Position numbers and translations under genes: made by a program
Notes under the pieces: model-generated
The model's database searches: none
Told to the model about the DNA's origin: nothing
What the model saw: only the letters and a program-made list of their open reading frames with translations
Part shown: one piece after another, positions 17,346 through 25,920 of the stretch
How the letters are laid out: every line of letters starts with the position of its first letter
How positions within the stretch are numbered: position 1 is the first letter of the stretch
DNA from: Porticoccaceae bacterium
GTDB lineage: Bacteria > Pseudomonadota > Gammaproteobacteria > Pseudomonadales > Porticoccaceae
Length of the DNA: 64,000 nt
NCBI GenBank assembly: GCA_026005035.1
Contig: BPKH01000001.1
Coordinates: forward strand, 124,001 to 188,000
Reading direction: 5' to 3'

Positions 17346-18535
17346 ACGACCTCCTCGAAGCGGGAGCCATTCGCGCCCAAGCCGAGGTCCAAACCGGCAT
17401 CCGCGACGCCGATCCCGCCACCCTCGCCGGCCACCTCGAGGCCCTGTGCGGAGCGCTGCGGGAGGATGCGCCCCTGCCCCCTCGGGAAGCGGAGCGGATC
17501 CACCGGTACCTGGTGGCGCGCACCGCCGACCGCCTCGAAGCCCAGCGCTGGCTCGCCGAATACCCGGAGATCGCCGCCGTTGCCCTCGACGCGCCGGTCT
17601 TCCTCACCGGTCTGCCCCGGTCCGGGACCACCTTTTTCCAGTACCTGTTCGACCGGGATTCCCGCTTTCGCCTGGTGCGCACCTGGCAGGCCCTCGCCCC
17701 CCACCCGCCGCCCGGCTTCGATCCCGCCTCGGTGGCGCACCGCAAGGCGGAAGAGGCGGCCCGCCGGGCCGCCGCCCGGCCCGAGGTGCCGGGCTTTGCC
17801 GCCATGCACCTGGTGGATCCCGACGGCCCCGAGGAGTGCCACGCCTTTCTCGAGCAGGCCTACGGGGCGGTGGGGTTCCACAACCTGTTCGACGTGCCCT
17901 CCTACTTCGCCTTCCTGCGCACCGCCCTCGACTTCGCCACCGTCTACCGCGTCCACGCCCGCCAGCTGCGCCTGCTCGCCTGGCGGCGGCCGGCCAAGCG
18001 CTTTGCCCTCAAGTATCCGGGGCACCTGGTGGCGATGCCGGAGATCCTCGCCGTGCATCCGAGCGCGCGCTTCGTAATGACCCATCGCGACCCGGTCCAG
18101 GTGTTGGGCTCCCTGTGCAAGCTGACCGCCGCCCTGCGCGCGGCCCGCTACGGCGCCGTCGATCCCCGCCGGGTGGGGCGGCAGATGCTCGAATTCCTGC
18201 GCTTCCACGTGGACCGGATCCTGGCCTTCGACCGCACGCCGGCGCACCGGCGGGTGATCCACGTGGACTACTACGCCCTGCTCGCCGATCCCGCCGCCAC
18301 CCTGAGCGAAGTGTTGGCGGCCCTCGACCTGGACGCGCCGCCCGAGGTGCGCGCCGCGGTGGCCGAGTGGGCGCGGGCCAATCCCCCGGGGGCGCGGGGG
18401 GTGAATCCCTACCGCCTGGAGGATTACGGATTGCACCCGGAGGAGGTGGCCGAACGGTTCTCCGACTACCGCGAGCGCTTTGCCATCCCCCGGGAGGCGG
18501 AAGGGCTCGCCCGCAGCCGATCCCTACGGAGGTGA
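17342..18535 (+). CDS. Sulfotransferase family protein
   Basis: 397 residues. The PAPS 5'-phosphosulfate loop is TGLPRSGTTFFQYL at about 89-102, and the 3'-phosphate site is ARFVMTHRDPVQVLGS at about 240-255. The N-terminal 80 residues are a helical cap common to the bacterial Sulfotransfer_3 group. It would move sulfate from PAPS to a hydroxyl group, or bind a phosphoadenosine cofactor in another role. GTG start overlaps the SnoaL stop. A second homologue is at 51254, also beside an SDR. Confidence 0.85.
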   Translation: MNDLLEAGAIRAQAEVQTGIRDADPATLAGHLEALCGALREDAPLPPREAERIHRYLVARTADRLEAQRWLAEYPEIAAVALDAPVFLTGLPRSGTTFFQYLFDRDSRFRLVRTWQALAPHPPPGFDPASVAHRKAEEAARRAAARPEVPGFAAMHLVDPDGPEECHAFLEQAYGAVGFHNLFDVPSYFAFLRTALDFATVYRVHARQLRLLAWRRPAKRFALKYPGHLVAMPEILAVHPSARFVMTHRDPVQVLGSLCKLTAALRAARYGAVDPRRVGRQMLEFLRFHVDRILAFDRTPAHRRVIHVDYYALLADPAATLSEVLAALDLDAPPEVRAAVAEWARANPPGARGVNPYRLEDYGLHPEEVAERFSDYRERFAIPREAEGLARSRSLRR

Positions 18536-18539
18536 TGCC

Positions 18540-19352
18540 ATGGACACTGGACTGCGCGACCGGGTGGTATTGGTCACCGGCGCCACCGCCAACATCGGCC
18601 GCGCCATTCTGCTCGCCTTCGCCGCCGAGGGCGCTCGCGTCGTCGGCGTGGGGCGGGACGAGGAAGCGGGCGCGCGGCTCGAGGCGCGCGCCCGGGAGGC
18701 GGGCGCGGCGCAGGCGCGCTTCGTCCGCGCCGACCTCCTCGAGCCCGACACCCCCCGGAACGTGCTCGCCGCGGCGGAAGAGCTCGGCCCCCTCGCAGTG
18801 CTGGTCAACAACCTGGGCGGCAACGTCGGCTTCGGGGTGTTCGCCCAGTCGGATCCGGCCACCTGGCAGGCCGACCTGGAGCTCAACCTGCTCACCACCC
18901 TGCGCATGACCCGCGCCGCCCTGCCGGGCATGATCGAGCGCCGGGCCGGGCGCATCGTCAACATCGGCTCCACCGCCGGCATTGTGGGCGACTACGGCCT
19001 GCCCCTCTACTCGGTGGCCAAGGGGGCGGTGCACGCCTTCACCCGGGTGTTGGCCCGGGAGGTGGGCGAGTACGGCATCACCGTCAACTGCGTGGCCCCC
19101 TACGGCACCCTGGCCGAGGACCCGGAGGCGTTCAGCCGCGGCAGCCGCTTCCACCCCGAACGGGGCTTCTTCCGCCGCGTCCTGGCCTCCTCGCCCCCGG
19201 AAGAGCGGGCCCGGCGCGCCCGCCGCGGCGTGCTGCCCCGGGAGCTGGCCCGCCCCGAAGAGGTGGCGGCGGCGGTCGTCTACCTGGCCAGCGACCAGGC
19301 CGCCTTCGTCACCGGCCGGATTCTCACCGTCGACGGCGGCACCCTACTCTAG
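18540..19352 (+). CDS. Short-chain dehydrogenase (SDR)
   Basis: 270 residues, last gene of the 14.5-19.4 kb operon. The cofactor site is GATANIG at about 15-21, NNLGG replaces NNAG, the catalytic Ser is in NIGSTAGIVGDYG, with YSVAK following. The loop after VAPYGTL is about 30 residues longer than usual (FSRGSRFHPERGFFRR onward), suggesting an enlarged substrate lid. ACGGAGG precedes ATG 18540. Its stop overlaps the reverse-strand esterase by 4 nt. Confidence 0.87.
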   Translation: MDTGLRDRVVLVTGATANIGRAILLAFAAEGARVVGVGRDEEAGARLEARAREAGAAQARFVRADLLEPDTPRNVLAAAEELGPLAVLVNNLGGNVGFGVFAQSDPATWQADLELNLLTTLRMTRAALPGMIERRAGRIVNIGSTAGIVGDYGLPLYSVAKGAVHAFTRVLAREVGEYGITVNCVAPYGTLAEDPEAFSRGSRFHPERGFFRRVLASSPPEERARRARRGVLPRELARPEEVAAAVVYLASDQAAFVTGRILTVDGGTLL

Positions 19353-20275
19353 GGCACAAGGCCGAGATAGCGGCGCAGGAACGCATCCACCTCGATCCAC
19401 AGGCGGCGGCTCGCCGCCGAGTGCGGCGCAAAGGTCTCGAAGCCGTGGGGCGCGCCGGGAAAGGCGACGAAGGTGCAGGACACGCCGCTTTCCGCCAGCC
19501 GCTCGGCGTAGGCGCGGTCCTCCTCCCAAAAGAGGTCGACATCGCCGACGCCGATCCAGGCGGGCGGCAGGCCAGCAAGGGACGGGCGGCGGGCGGGCAC
19601 CGCGTAGGGAGGCATCTCCGCGACTCCCGGCTCGCGGCCCAGATACCAGCGCCAGGCGGCGCGGTTGGCGCGGTTGTCCCACACCAGGTGGGCCTCGGCG
19701 TCCAGCTCGCGGCGCGCCGCGGTGCGATCGTCCAGCATGGGCGCGATCAGCACCTGGGCGGCGGGGCGCAGCGCCCCCTCGTCGGCCAGGCGCTGGGCGA
19801 GCGCCGCGGCCAAACCGCCGCCCGCCGAGAGTCCGGCCACGGCGATGCGCGCCGGGTCGACGCCGAGCTCGGAGGCGTGCTCCACGAGCCACTGCCAGGC
19901 GGCGCGGCAATCGTCCAGGGCCGCGGGGAAGGGATGGCGGGGGGCGAGGCGATAACCGGCCGCCAGCACCACCAGCCCCAGCTCCCGGGCGAGGCGCGCG
20001 CATGCGCGGTCGTTGACCCAGGGGGCGCCCACCAGGTATCCGCCCCCGTGGATCCACAATAGCGCCGCCCCCGCCGGCCGCTCGGGCCGGTGGAGGCGGC
20101 CGGTGCGCTCGCCGCTCGGCACCACCGCCACGGGGCGCCCGTCCACCCGGCGGGGGCCGCGGCGGAGGCGCGACAATCCCTGGACGGCGCCCACCACCCA
20201 GCGGCGGTGGAGAGGCGGCAACCACAGCCGCCGGTAGGCGGCGCGCAATTCGGGATCCACGCGGGCCAGATCCAC
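19349..20275 (-). CDS. HSL-family carboxylesterase (alpha/beta hydrolase fold 3)
   Basis: 308 residues. LLWIHGGGYLVG gives the HGGG oxyanion signature of hormone-sensitive-lipase-like esterases, GLSAGG the nucleophile (about 150), with the catalytic Asp in IGVGDVDLFWEED and His in PGAPHGFETF. These enzymes cleave short to medium acyl esters. The start is GTG at 20273-20275. It follows the SDR at 20278 by 2 nt and is the last gene of the reverse operon reaching back to the ALDH at 25809. Confidence 0.88.
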   Translation of the reverse strand: MDLARVDPELRAAYRRLWLPPLHRRWVVGAVQGLSRLRRGPRRVDGRPVAVVPSGERTGRLHRPERPAGAALLWIHGGGYLVGAPWVNDRACARLARELGLVVLAAGYRLAPRHPFPAALDDCRAAWQWLVEHASELGVDPARIAVAGLSAGGGLAAALAQRLADEGALRPAAQVLIAPMLDDRTAARRELDAEAHLVWDNRANRAAWRWYLGREPGVAEMPPYAVPARRPSLAGLPPAWIGVGDVDLFWEEDRAYAERLAESGVSCTFVAFPGAPHGFETFAPHSAASRRLWIEVDAFLRRYLGLVP

Positions 20276-20277
20276 CC

Positions 20278-21120
20278 TCAGCTCTCCCTCTCAGGCCGCG
20301 GCGGCAGCCCCAGATCCCCCGCCGCCATCGCCGCCAGGCGGCGCCGCAGGTAGCCGTCGGGATCGACGGCGTGGGCGCGCAGCTCCTCCCAGGCGCAATC
20401 GTGGGCCACCGCCAGCACGGCTCCCGCCGCAACGGCGTCCACCAGGCGCCGCGCCACCTCCTCTGCCGACATCAGGGCGAACTGGCGACCCGGCCCCACC
20501 ATGGGCGCATCCTTCGACCAAACCATCATGCCCGCCGCCACCGCCGTGCGGGTGGGACCGGGGCAGAAGACGGTGACCCGCACCCCCTGGGGCTCGGTGT
20601 AGAGGGCGAGGTTTTCGCTGTAACTGATCAGGGCTGCCTTGGCCGCGGCGTAGGGGGCGCGATTGATGGCGTAGGGAAAGAGGCCCGCCACGGACGCCAC
20701 GTTGACGATGTGGCCCGCGCCGCGCTCGAGCATGCCCGGCAACAGGGTCTGGACGGTGCGCACGGCGTAAAAGAAATTGAGCTCAAAGATGCGACGCCAT
20801 TCTTCCAGCGGAATCTCTTCCGGTCTGCCCGAAAGGATCGCGCCCACGTTGTTCACCAAGAGATCGACATGGCCGAGCTCGGCTTCCACGGTCGCCAACG
20901 CGGCTTCCAGGGTCTCGGGCCGCTCGACGTCGCAGAAGGTGCCAATGGCCCGCCGGCCGGCGGCGGCGAGCTCTTCCGCAGCCGAGCGGGCGGTTGGCAG
21001 ATCCCGATCGGCCAGGGCCACCCGCGCCCCCCGGGCGGCGAGTTCAAAGGCCACTGCCCGGCCGATGCCGGCCGCTGCGCCCACCACCAGGGCGGTTTTG
21101 TCGGCAAAGGATTCGCTCAT
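20278..21120 (-). CDS. Short-chain dehydrogenase (SDR)
   Basis: 280 residues. GAAAGIG at about 14-20, NNVGA at about 90-94, catalytic Ser in NVASVAGLFPY and YAAAK at about 160. The C-terminal 70 residues (PGPTRTAVAAGMMVWSKD, then SAEEVARRLVDAVAAG) extend beyond the classical core, as in larger SDRs that act on lipid-like or CoA substrates. ATG 21120. The 31-nt gap to the next SDR upstream holds its ribosome site. Confidence 0.87.
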   Translation of the reverse strand: MSESFADKTALVVGAAAGIGRAVAFELAARGARVALADRDLPTARSAAEELAAAGRRAIGTFCDVERPETLEAALATVEAELGHVDLLVNNVGAILSGRPEEIPLEEWRRIFELNFFYAVRTVQTLLPGMLERGAGHIVNVASVAGLFPYAINRAPYAAAKAALISYSENLALYTEPQGVRVTVFCPGPTRTAVAAGMMVWSKDAPMVGPGRQFALMSAEEVARRLVDAVAAGAVLAVAHDCAWEELRAHAVDPDGYLRRRLAAMAAGDLGLPPRPERES

Positions 21121-21151
21121 GGCAATTCTCCTCGTTCAGGGACACATCCGT

Positions 21152-21937
21152 TCAGGGGCGCATCACCCAGCCGCCGTCCACGTGGAGCACCTGGCCGGTG
21201 ATCCAGCCGCCCGCCGGGGAACAGAGCAGGAGCAAGGGTCCCACCAGCTCCTCGGGCTCGCCCCGCGGCCGCGCGGCGACCATCGCCCGCAGCAACTGCA
21301 GAAACGGGGAATCGTCGGGCACCAGGGCGCGCCCCGCGTCGCTCGTCACATTGCCCGGGGCGATGGCGTTGACGGTGATGCCGTCCGGCCCGAGGCGCTT
21401 GGCCAGGGCGGTGGTCAGCCCCACCAGGGCGAGCTTGCTCACCCCGTAGGCGGACAGCGCCGGGAAAGCGCCGCCGGAGACCTGGTTGACGATCCGCCCG
21501 CCGCCCCGCTCGCGCATCGAGGCGACCAGGGCCCGCACACACAACAGCGCCCCGGTGAGGTTCACCTCGAAAAGCCGCTGCCAGCGCTCCAGGGGCATTT
21601 CGAGTAGATCGTCGCCCGCCACCTCGACCATCAGGGCGGCGTTGTTGACCAGGATGTCCACGCCCCCGAACGCGGCCCGGACCCGCTCCGCCAGGGCTGC
21701 CACCGAGGCGGGATCGGCGACGTCCACCGCCACCGGCAGGGCGCGGCCCCCGGCCGCTTCCACTTCGCCGGCCACCCGCTCGGCGCCGGCACCGTCCCGG
21801 TCCGCAACCACCACCGCGGCGCCGGCGGAGGCCAACCCCAGGGCGTAGGCGCGGCCGATGCTGCGGCCGCGGCCGCCGGCCCCGGTGACCACCGCCACCT
21901 TGCCGTCGAGGCGAAACTGGTCGAGGGAAAAGGTCAC
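21152..21937 (-). CDS. Short-chain dehydrogenase (SDR)
   Basis: 261 residues. The glycine-rich loop is TGAGGRGRSIGRAYA (a two-residue insertion relative to TGxxxGxG), NNAAL replaces NNAG, the catalytic Ser is in NQVSGGAFPALSAYG and YGVSK follows. C-terminal GQVLHVDGGWVMRP is typical of classical SDRs. GTG start 21937 overlaps the stop of the dehydrogenase upstream by 4 nt. Confidence 0.87.
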   Translation of the reverse strand: MTFSLDQFRLDGKVAVVTGAGGRGRSIGRAYALGLASAGAAVVVADRDGAGAERVAGEVEAAGGRALPVAVDVADPASVAALAERVRAAFGGVDILVNNAALMVEVAGDDLLEMPLERWQRLFEVNLTGALLCVRALVASMRERGGGRIVNQVSGGAFPALSAYGVSKLALVGLTTALAKRLGPDGITVNAIAPGNVTSDAGRALVPDDSPFLQLLRAMVAARPRGEPEELVGPLLLLCSPAGGWITGQVLHVDGGWVMRP

Positions 21938-22764
21938 GGCTGGGCCTCCCTGGGTGCGAGGGCGCGCTGGAGGAAGTGGCCCGCCGTCTCCACCAGGCGG
22001 CGGGCGTCGGCCGCGGCGCGGCCCTGGGCCACGTCCAACTCCACCGCGAACAGGTCCAGATCCTTGGCGAGAAGCCTCGCCCCGTGGGCGAAGGCGGCCG
22101 GCTCGGCGATGCGGGCGGCGACGTCGAAGGCGAAGCTGTGGCCGCTGCCGGCGCGCACCAGTTCGACGAATTGCGCGCGATCGAGGCCCAAGTCGCCGGC
22201 CGCCTCCAGGGCCAGGTGGGCCAGCGCCAAGTTGGCGGCCATCAGGGCGTTGTTGAGGAGCTTGGCCCGCTGGCCCGCCCCCACCTCTCCGAGGTGGAAG
22301 ATGCGCGCGGCGAAGGTCTCCAGCACCGGGCGGATGGCCGCCACCACCGCCGGATGGCCGCCCACCAGCACGGCGAGGCGCCCCGCTTCCGCCGCCGGAC
22401 CACCCCCCGTCACCGGGGCGTCCACCAGTTCCAGCTCCCGCTCGGCCGCCTCCACCGCCAGGCGCCGGCACAGGGCGGGGCTCGCCGTGGCGTGGACGAC
22501 GATTCGCCCTCCCGGGGCCATGGTGGCAATGAGCTCCCGGCAGACCGCCTCGACGCCGGCATCGTCCACCACGCACACTCCGCAGTAGTGGACCCGGCTG
22601 CCCAGCTCGGCGAGGCTCTCGGCGAATTCGGCGCCGCTGCCCGCGAAGGGGGCGAGGCTCTCGCGCCGGCGCGCCCAGAGCACCACGGGCAAGCCGGCGG
22701 CGATCATGCGCCGCGCCATGGGCGCGCCCTGGCTGCCGAGTCCCACGAATCCATACCGTTCCAC
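21934..22764 (-). CDS. NAD(P)-dependent beta-hydroxyacid dehydrogenase (3-hydroxyisobutyrate dehydrogenase family)
   Basis: 276 residues. The N-terminal Rossmann motif GFVGLGSQGAPMARRM is that of 3-hydroxyisobutyrate and tartronate-semialdehyde reductases. VDAPVTGGGPAAEAGRLAVLVGG is the substrate-binding block, and KLLNNALMAANLALAHLAL holds the catalytic lysine followed by the NN pair. The C-terminal all-helical domain (FAHGARLLAKDLDLFAVE) completes the fold. It oxidises a beta-hydroxy acid to a semialdehyde or keto acid. It is translationally coupled to the SDR downstream. Confidence 0.88.
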   Translation of the reverse strand: MERYGFVGLGSQGAPMARRMIAAGLPVVLWARRRESLAPFAGSGAEFAESLAELGSRVHYCGVCVVDDAGVEAVCRELIATMAPGGRIVVHATASPALCRRLAVEAAERELELVDAPVTGGGPAAEAGRLAVLVGGHPAVVAAIRPVLETFAARIFHLGEVGAGQRAKLLNNALMAANLALAHLALEAAGDLGLDRAQFVELVRAGSGHSFAFDVAARIAEPAAFAHGARLLAKDLDLFAVELDVAQGRAAADARRLVETAGHFLQRALAPREAQP

Positions 22765-22776
22765 GTTCTCCTCCCC

Positions 22777-23559
22777 TCAGCCGGCGGTGATCCCCTTGTC
22801 GATGTTGAGGCAGGCGCCGTGGAAGCCTCGACCCGCGTCCGAGCAGAGCAGCGCGATGAGGCGCGCCACCTCCTCCACCTCCACCTGGCCGCGCAAGCCC
22901 GAATAGCGGCGGATCAGTTCCCGGTCGGCCCCCTCGGGGATGCGCAGGGAGCGGGCGATGTTGGTCACCATGCCGCCGGGCGCCACGGCGTTGATGCGGA
23001 TGGGCGCGTGCACGTACTCCATGGCGAGCGCCCGGGTGAGCTGGACGAGCCCCGCTTTGCTCGCACAGTAGGCGGCGGCGTAGGCCTCGCCGACGAAGGC
23101 CGCCGAGGAGGCGACGTTGACCACCGCGCCGTCCCGGGCCAACAGGTGGGGAATGGCCGCGCGGATGAGGTGGAAGGGGCCGCTCAGGTTGACGTCGAGG
23201 ATCCGCTGCCAGTCCTCCACGCACATCTCGTGGCTGTGGTGGAAGGCCATGATCCCCGCCACGTTGCACAGGGCGTCGAGCGCCCCGAAGGCGGCCACCG
23301 TCTCGGCCACCGCCGCCTCGCACTGGCGGGGATCGGCGATGTCGAACACCAGGGGTCGGGCGGTGCGGCCCATCCCCTCCATCTCCCGGGCCGTCGCCGC
23401 GAGCCCCTCGCCGTCCAGGTCCACGAGGGCCAGATCGGCGCCGGCGCGGGCCAGGCAGAGGGCCGTGGCCCGTCCGAGCCCCGAGGCCGCCCCGGTCACC
23501 AGGCCGATGCGGCCGGCGAGGTCGATGGGGATGCCGAAGTCGGTTCCCTCAGTCGGCAT
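22777..23559 (-). CDS. Short-chain dehydrogenase (SDR)
   Basis: 260 residues from ATG 23559. GAASGLG at about 22-28, CNVAG in place of NNAG, catalytic Ser in NVASSAAF, YCASK for Tyr/Lys. The C-terminal GFHGACLNIDKGITAG closely matches that of the SDR at 15276; shared CNVA and HGAC motifs show these are a paralogous pair in two different operons. The start lies within the last codons of the decarboxylase gene upstream (11-nt overlap). Confidence 0.87.
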   Translation of the reverse strand: MPTEGTDFGIPIDLAGRIGLVTGAASGLGRATALCLARAGADLALVDLDGEGLAATAREMEGMGRTARPLVFDIADPRQCEAAVAETVAAFGALDALCNVAGIMAFHHSHEMCVEDWQRILDVNLSGPFHLIRAAIPHLLARDGAVVNVASSAAFVGEAYAAAYCASKAGLVQLTRALAMEYVHAPIRINAVAPGGMVTNIARSLRIPEGADRELIRRYSGLRGQVEVEEVARLIALLCSDAGRGFHGACLNIDKGITAG

Positions 23560-24326
23560 AGGGCTTCCCCTCCCGAACCAGGCGCGCCACGTCCAGGGCC
23601 TCGGCCTGGAGGGCCGAGGCCCTCGGCCAACCACCGTGGACCGCGTACTGGAGCACGAATTCGCCGAGCTCCGCCTCGCTGGCGTCCCCGGTGGCCAGGG
23701 CGGCGTAGAGATGGGTGCGGATGGGGATGCGCGCCGAGGAGTCGGCCACCCCCACCAGGGTCACCCAGCGCCGCCCCCGGCGATCGAGCTCCGGCCGCTG
23801 CCAGAGCTCGCCGAACACGAAGTCCAAAATCCCCGCCGCGTAATAGGGGGTCACCGGCGGCGGCGCGGGAAAGGTCATCACCTCCTCGAAGGTGCGCGCG
23901 CCGCCGGCGCGCCGCACTTCGACCATCGGGGTGGTCGACGAGCCGCCGCAGGGGCGCGGCCGGAAGCCCAAGCTCGGCCGCGGCCCGCGTCGCCGCTCCA
24001 TCGAGCCGCGCCCCCTTGCCCCAGCCGGCGTAGACGGCGAGGTGCAGCGCCGCCTCGCGCAGTTCCGGGAGGCTGAGTGCCCCGCTCGCCAGCGCACCCC
24101 GGGCGTAGGCGTCGAGGAAGCCCACCTCGCCCTCGCAGGCAGCCCCGGCCAGGGCGATGAGAAAGCGGGAGCGGCGGTCGAGGCCGGGCCGCGACCAGAT
24201 CTCGGCGTAGAGGTAATCGGACACGCTGGAGGCGAAGAGAGTCTCGGGCGGCGGAGGTGCCGTGCCGGTGAGTTCCGCCTGGAGCGAGAGTCCCCGGGCG
24301 CGCCGCGCCCCCGCCACGTCCGCCAT
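23549..24326 (-). pseudogene. Two-domain carboxymuconolactone decarboxylase family protein, one frameshift
   Basis: About 258 residues after correcting one indel at or near the GGGG run 23928-23931. The first half reads DYLYAEIWSRPGLDRRSRFL and HLAVYAGWGKGARLDGAATR; the second half repeats the pattern with DFVFGELWQRPELDRRGRRW and YAVHGGWPRASALQAEALD. Each is one CMD/AhpD-like unit, although the redox CxxC of AhpD is absent, as in 4-carboxymuconolactone decarboxylases. The frame is clean on both sides of the shift, so a sequence error is plausible. ATG 24326. It sits 13 nt after ALDH. Confidence 0.75.
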
Positions 24327-24339
24327 CGCCTTCCCCCTC

Positions 24340-25809
24340 TCAGTGGAGCCCCACCCAGACGTTGCGCGTCTGCAGGAACTCGGCGAGCCCCTCCGCACCC
24401 CCCAGGCGTCCGAAGCCGCTCTTTTTCATCCCGCCGAAGGGCGCGAAGGGCTGCATCCCCTCCCCGGCGGCGTTCACCTGCACCATGCCCGCTTCCATGC
24501 GGGAAGCGAGCCGGTGGGCGCGGGCCAGATCGCGGGTGTGGATGTAGGCGCCGAGCCCGTAGTCGGTGCCGTTGGCGATCGCCACCGCTTCCTCCTCGTC
24601 GGCGAAGGGTAGCACCGCGAGTACGGGGCCGAACACCTCCTCCTGGGCGAGCCGGCTCTCGGGCGCCACGTCGGCGAGCACGGTAACCGGCAGGAAGAAG
24701 CCCTCGGCCAGCTCGCCACCGAGGCGGCATCCTCCGGCGACGAGCCGCGCTTCCTCCCCCTGGGCGCGCTCCACGATCCCGAGAATCCGCGCCAGCGCCG
24801 CTTCGGAAATCACCGGGCCGAGGGCGGTGGCGGGGTCGCATGGGTCGCCCACCGGCACCGCGCGGGCCGCCGCGGTGAGGGCCTCCAGATAGCGCTCGTA
24901 GAGGGCGCGCTCGACCAGGATACGGGTGCCGTTGACGCAGCCCTGGCCGTTGGCGCTCACCGCCCCGGCGAGCCCGGCGCGCACGGCGCGCTCGAAATCG
25001 GCGTCGGCGAAGACCAACACCGCCGACTTGCCGCCGAGCTCCAGTCCACAGGGCTTGAGGGTGGCGGCGGCGGTGGCGAGCACCTTGCGCGCAGTGGCGC
25101 CGCTGCCCACGAACTGGATCTTGTCGATCCCTTCGTGGGCCACCATCGCCTCGCCCACTTCCGCACCCCCCGTCACCAGGTTGACCACCCCGGGAGGAAA
25201 GCCCGCCTCCAGGCACAGCTCCGCGAGGCGCATCACCGTGTAGGGCGCGATCTCCGGGGCCTTGAGCACCACGGTGTTGCCGGCGGCGAGGGCGGGGGCG
25301 AGGACCATGGCGGCGGCGAAGAGCGGTCCGTTCCAGGGGATGATGGCGCCCACCACCCCGTAGGGGACGCGCTCGACGTAGTCGAGGGCGTCTGCCTGCC
25401 ACACCTGGGGCAGGCGCCCGTCCACCTTGTCGGCGAAGCCGGCGTAGTAGCGGAAGCGCTCCGCCGCCACGGGGGCGAGATGGGCGGCCGCGGCGGCGGT
25501 GGCACCGTTTTCCAGGGTCGAGAGGGCGGCCAGCTCGGCGGCCTGAGCCGCCAGGCGGTCGGCCAAGGCCAGAAGCAGCGCACGCCGCCGATGGCCGCCG
25601 AGCTGCCGCCAGGCGGGCAGCGCCCGGCGGGCGGCGGCCACCGCCGCGTCCACCTCGGCGGCGCCGGCGAGGGAGAGCACCGCGGTCACCCGGCCGTTGC
25701 CCGGATAGACGTGGCGATGCTCGGGACCGCTTCCCCCCGCCAGGGGCACATCGCCCACCAGGGCGGCCAAGCGGGGCAGGCGGGGCACAGCGGGCGTCGG
25801 CAGCGCCAT
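24340..25809 (-). CDS. Aldehyde dehydrogenase (NAD(P)+)
   Basis: 489 residues. Landmarks are PYGVVGAIIPWNGPL (cofactor loop), KAPEIAPYTV, the GSGATARKV cofactor motif, the general base in LELGGKSAV and the nucleophilic cysteine in NGQGCVNGTRILVE (C about 288). EEVFGPVLAVLPF and FGGMKKSGFGR complete the fold. It oxidises an aldehyde to an acid at the head of the reverse operon. ATG 25807-25809 is favoured, since GGAGAGG lies just upstream; in-frame starts up to 25890 would run into the AT-rich promoter. Confidence 0.9.
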   Translation of the reverse strand: MALPTPAVPRLPRLAALVGDVPLAGGSGPEHRHVYPGNGRVTAVLSLAGAAEVDAAVAAARRALPAWRQLGGHRRRALLLALADRLAAQAAELAALSTLENGATAAAAAHLAPVAAERFRYYAGFADKVDGRLPQVWQADALDYVERVPYGVVGAIIPWNGPLFAAAMVLAPALAAGNTVVLKAPEIAPYTVMRLAELCLEAGFPPGVVNLVTGGAEVGEAMVAHEGIDKIQFVGSGATARKVLATAAATLKPCGLELGGKSAVLVFADADFERAVRAGLAGAVSANGQGCVNGTRILVERALYERYLEALTAAARAVPVGDPCDPATALGPVISEAALARILGIVERAQGEEARLVAGGCRLGGELAEGFFLPVTVLADVAPESRLAQEEVFGPVLAVLPFADEEEAVAIANGTDYGLGAYIHTRDLARAHRLASRMEAGMVQVNAAGEGMQPFAPFGGMKKSGFGRLGGAEGLAEFLQTRNVWVGLH

Positions 25810-25839
25810 GGGGCCTCTCCATTCAACGGGCCCTGTCAT

Positions 25840-25920
25840 GATTACCTGCTTATTTTTAATTGTCAATCCACTCCAATTTGGGATTATCATCTTTTTTGTT
25901 TCTATTTACAGGCATGTTTT
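25840..25920. promoter_or_regulatory. AT-rich divergent promoter/operator between ALDH and GntR
   Basis: This 80-nt segment is mostly A/T in a window that is otherwise very GC-rich. It contains the palindrome ATTGTCAAT (25859-25867) and several T tracts. It separates divergent ALDH and GntR genes, so it must hold both promoters. Binding by the GntR protein is inferred from position; no exact -35/-10 pair is claimed. Confidence 0.55.
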
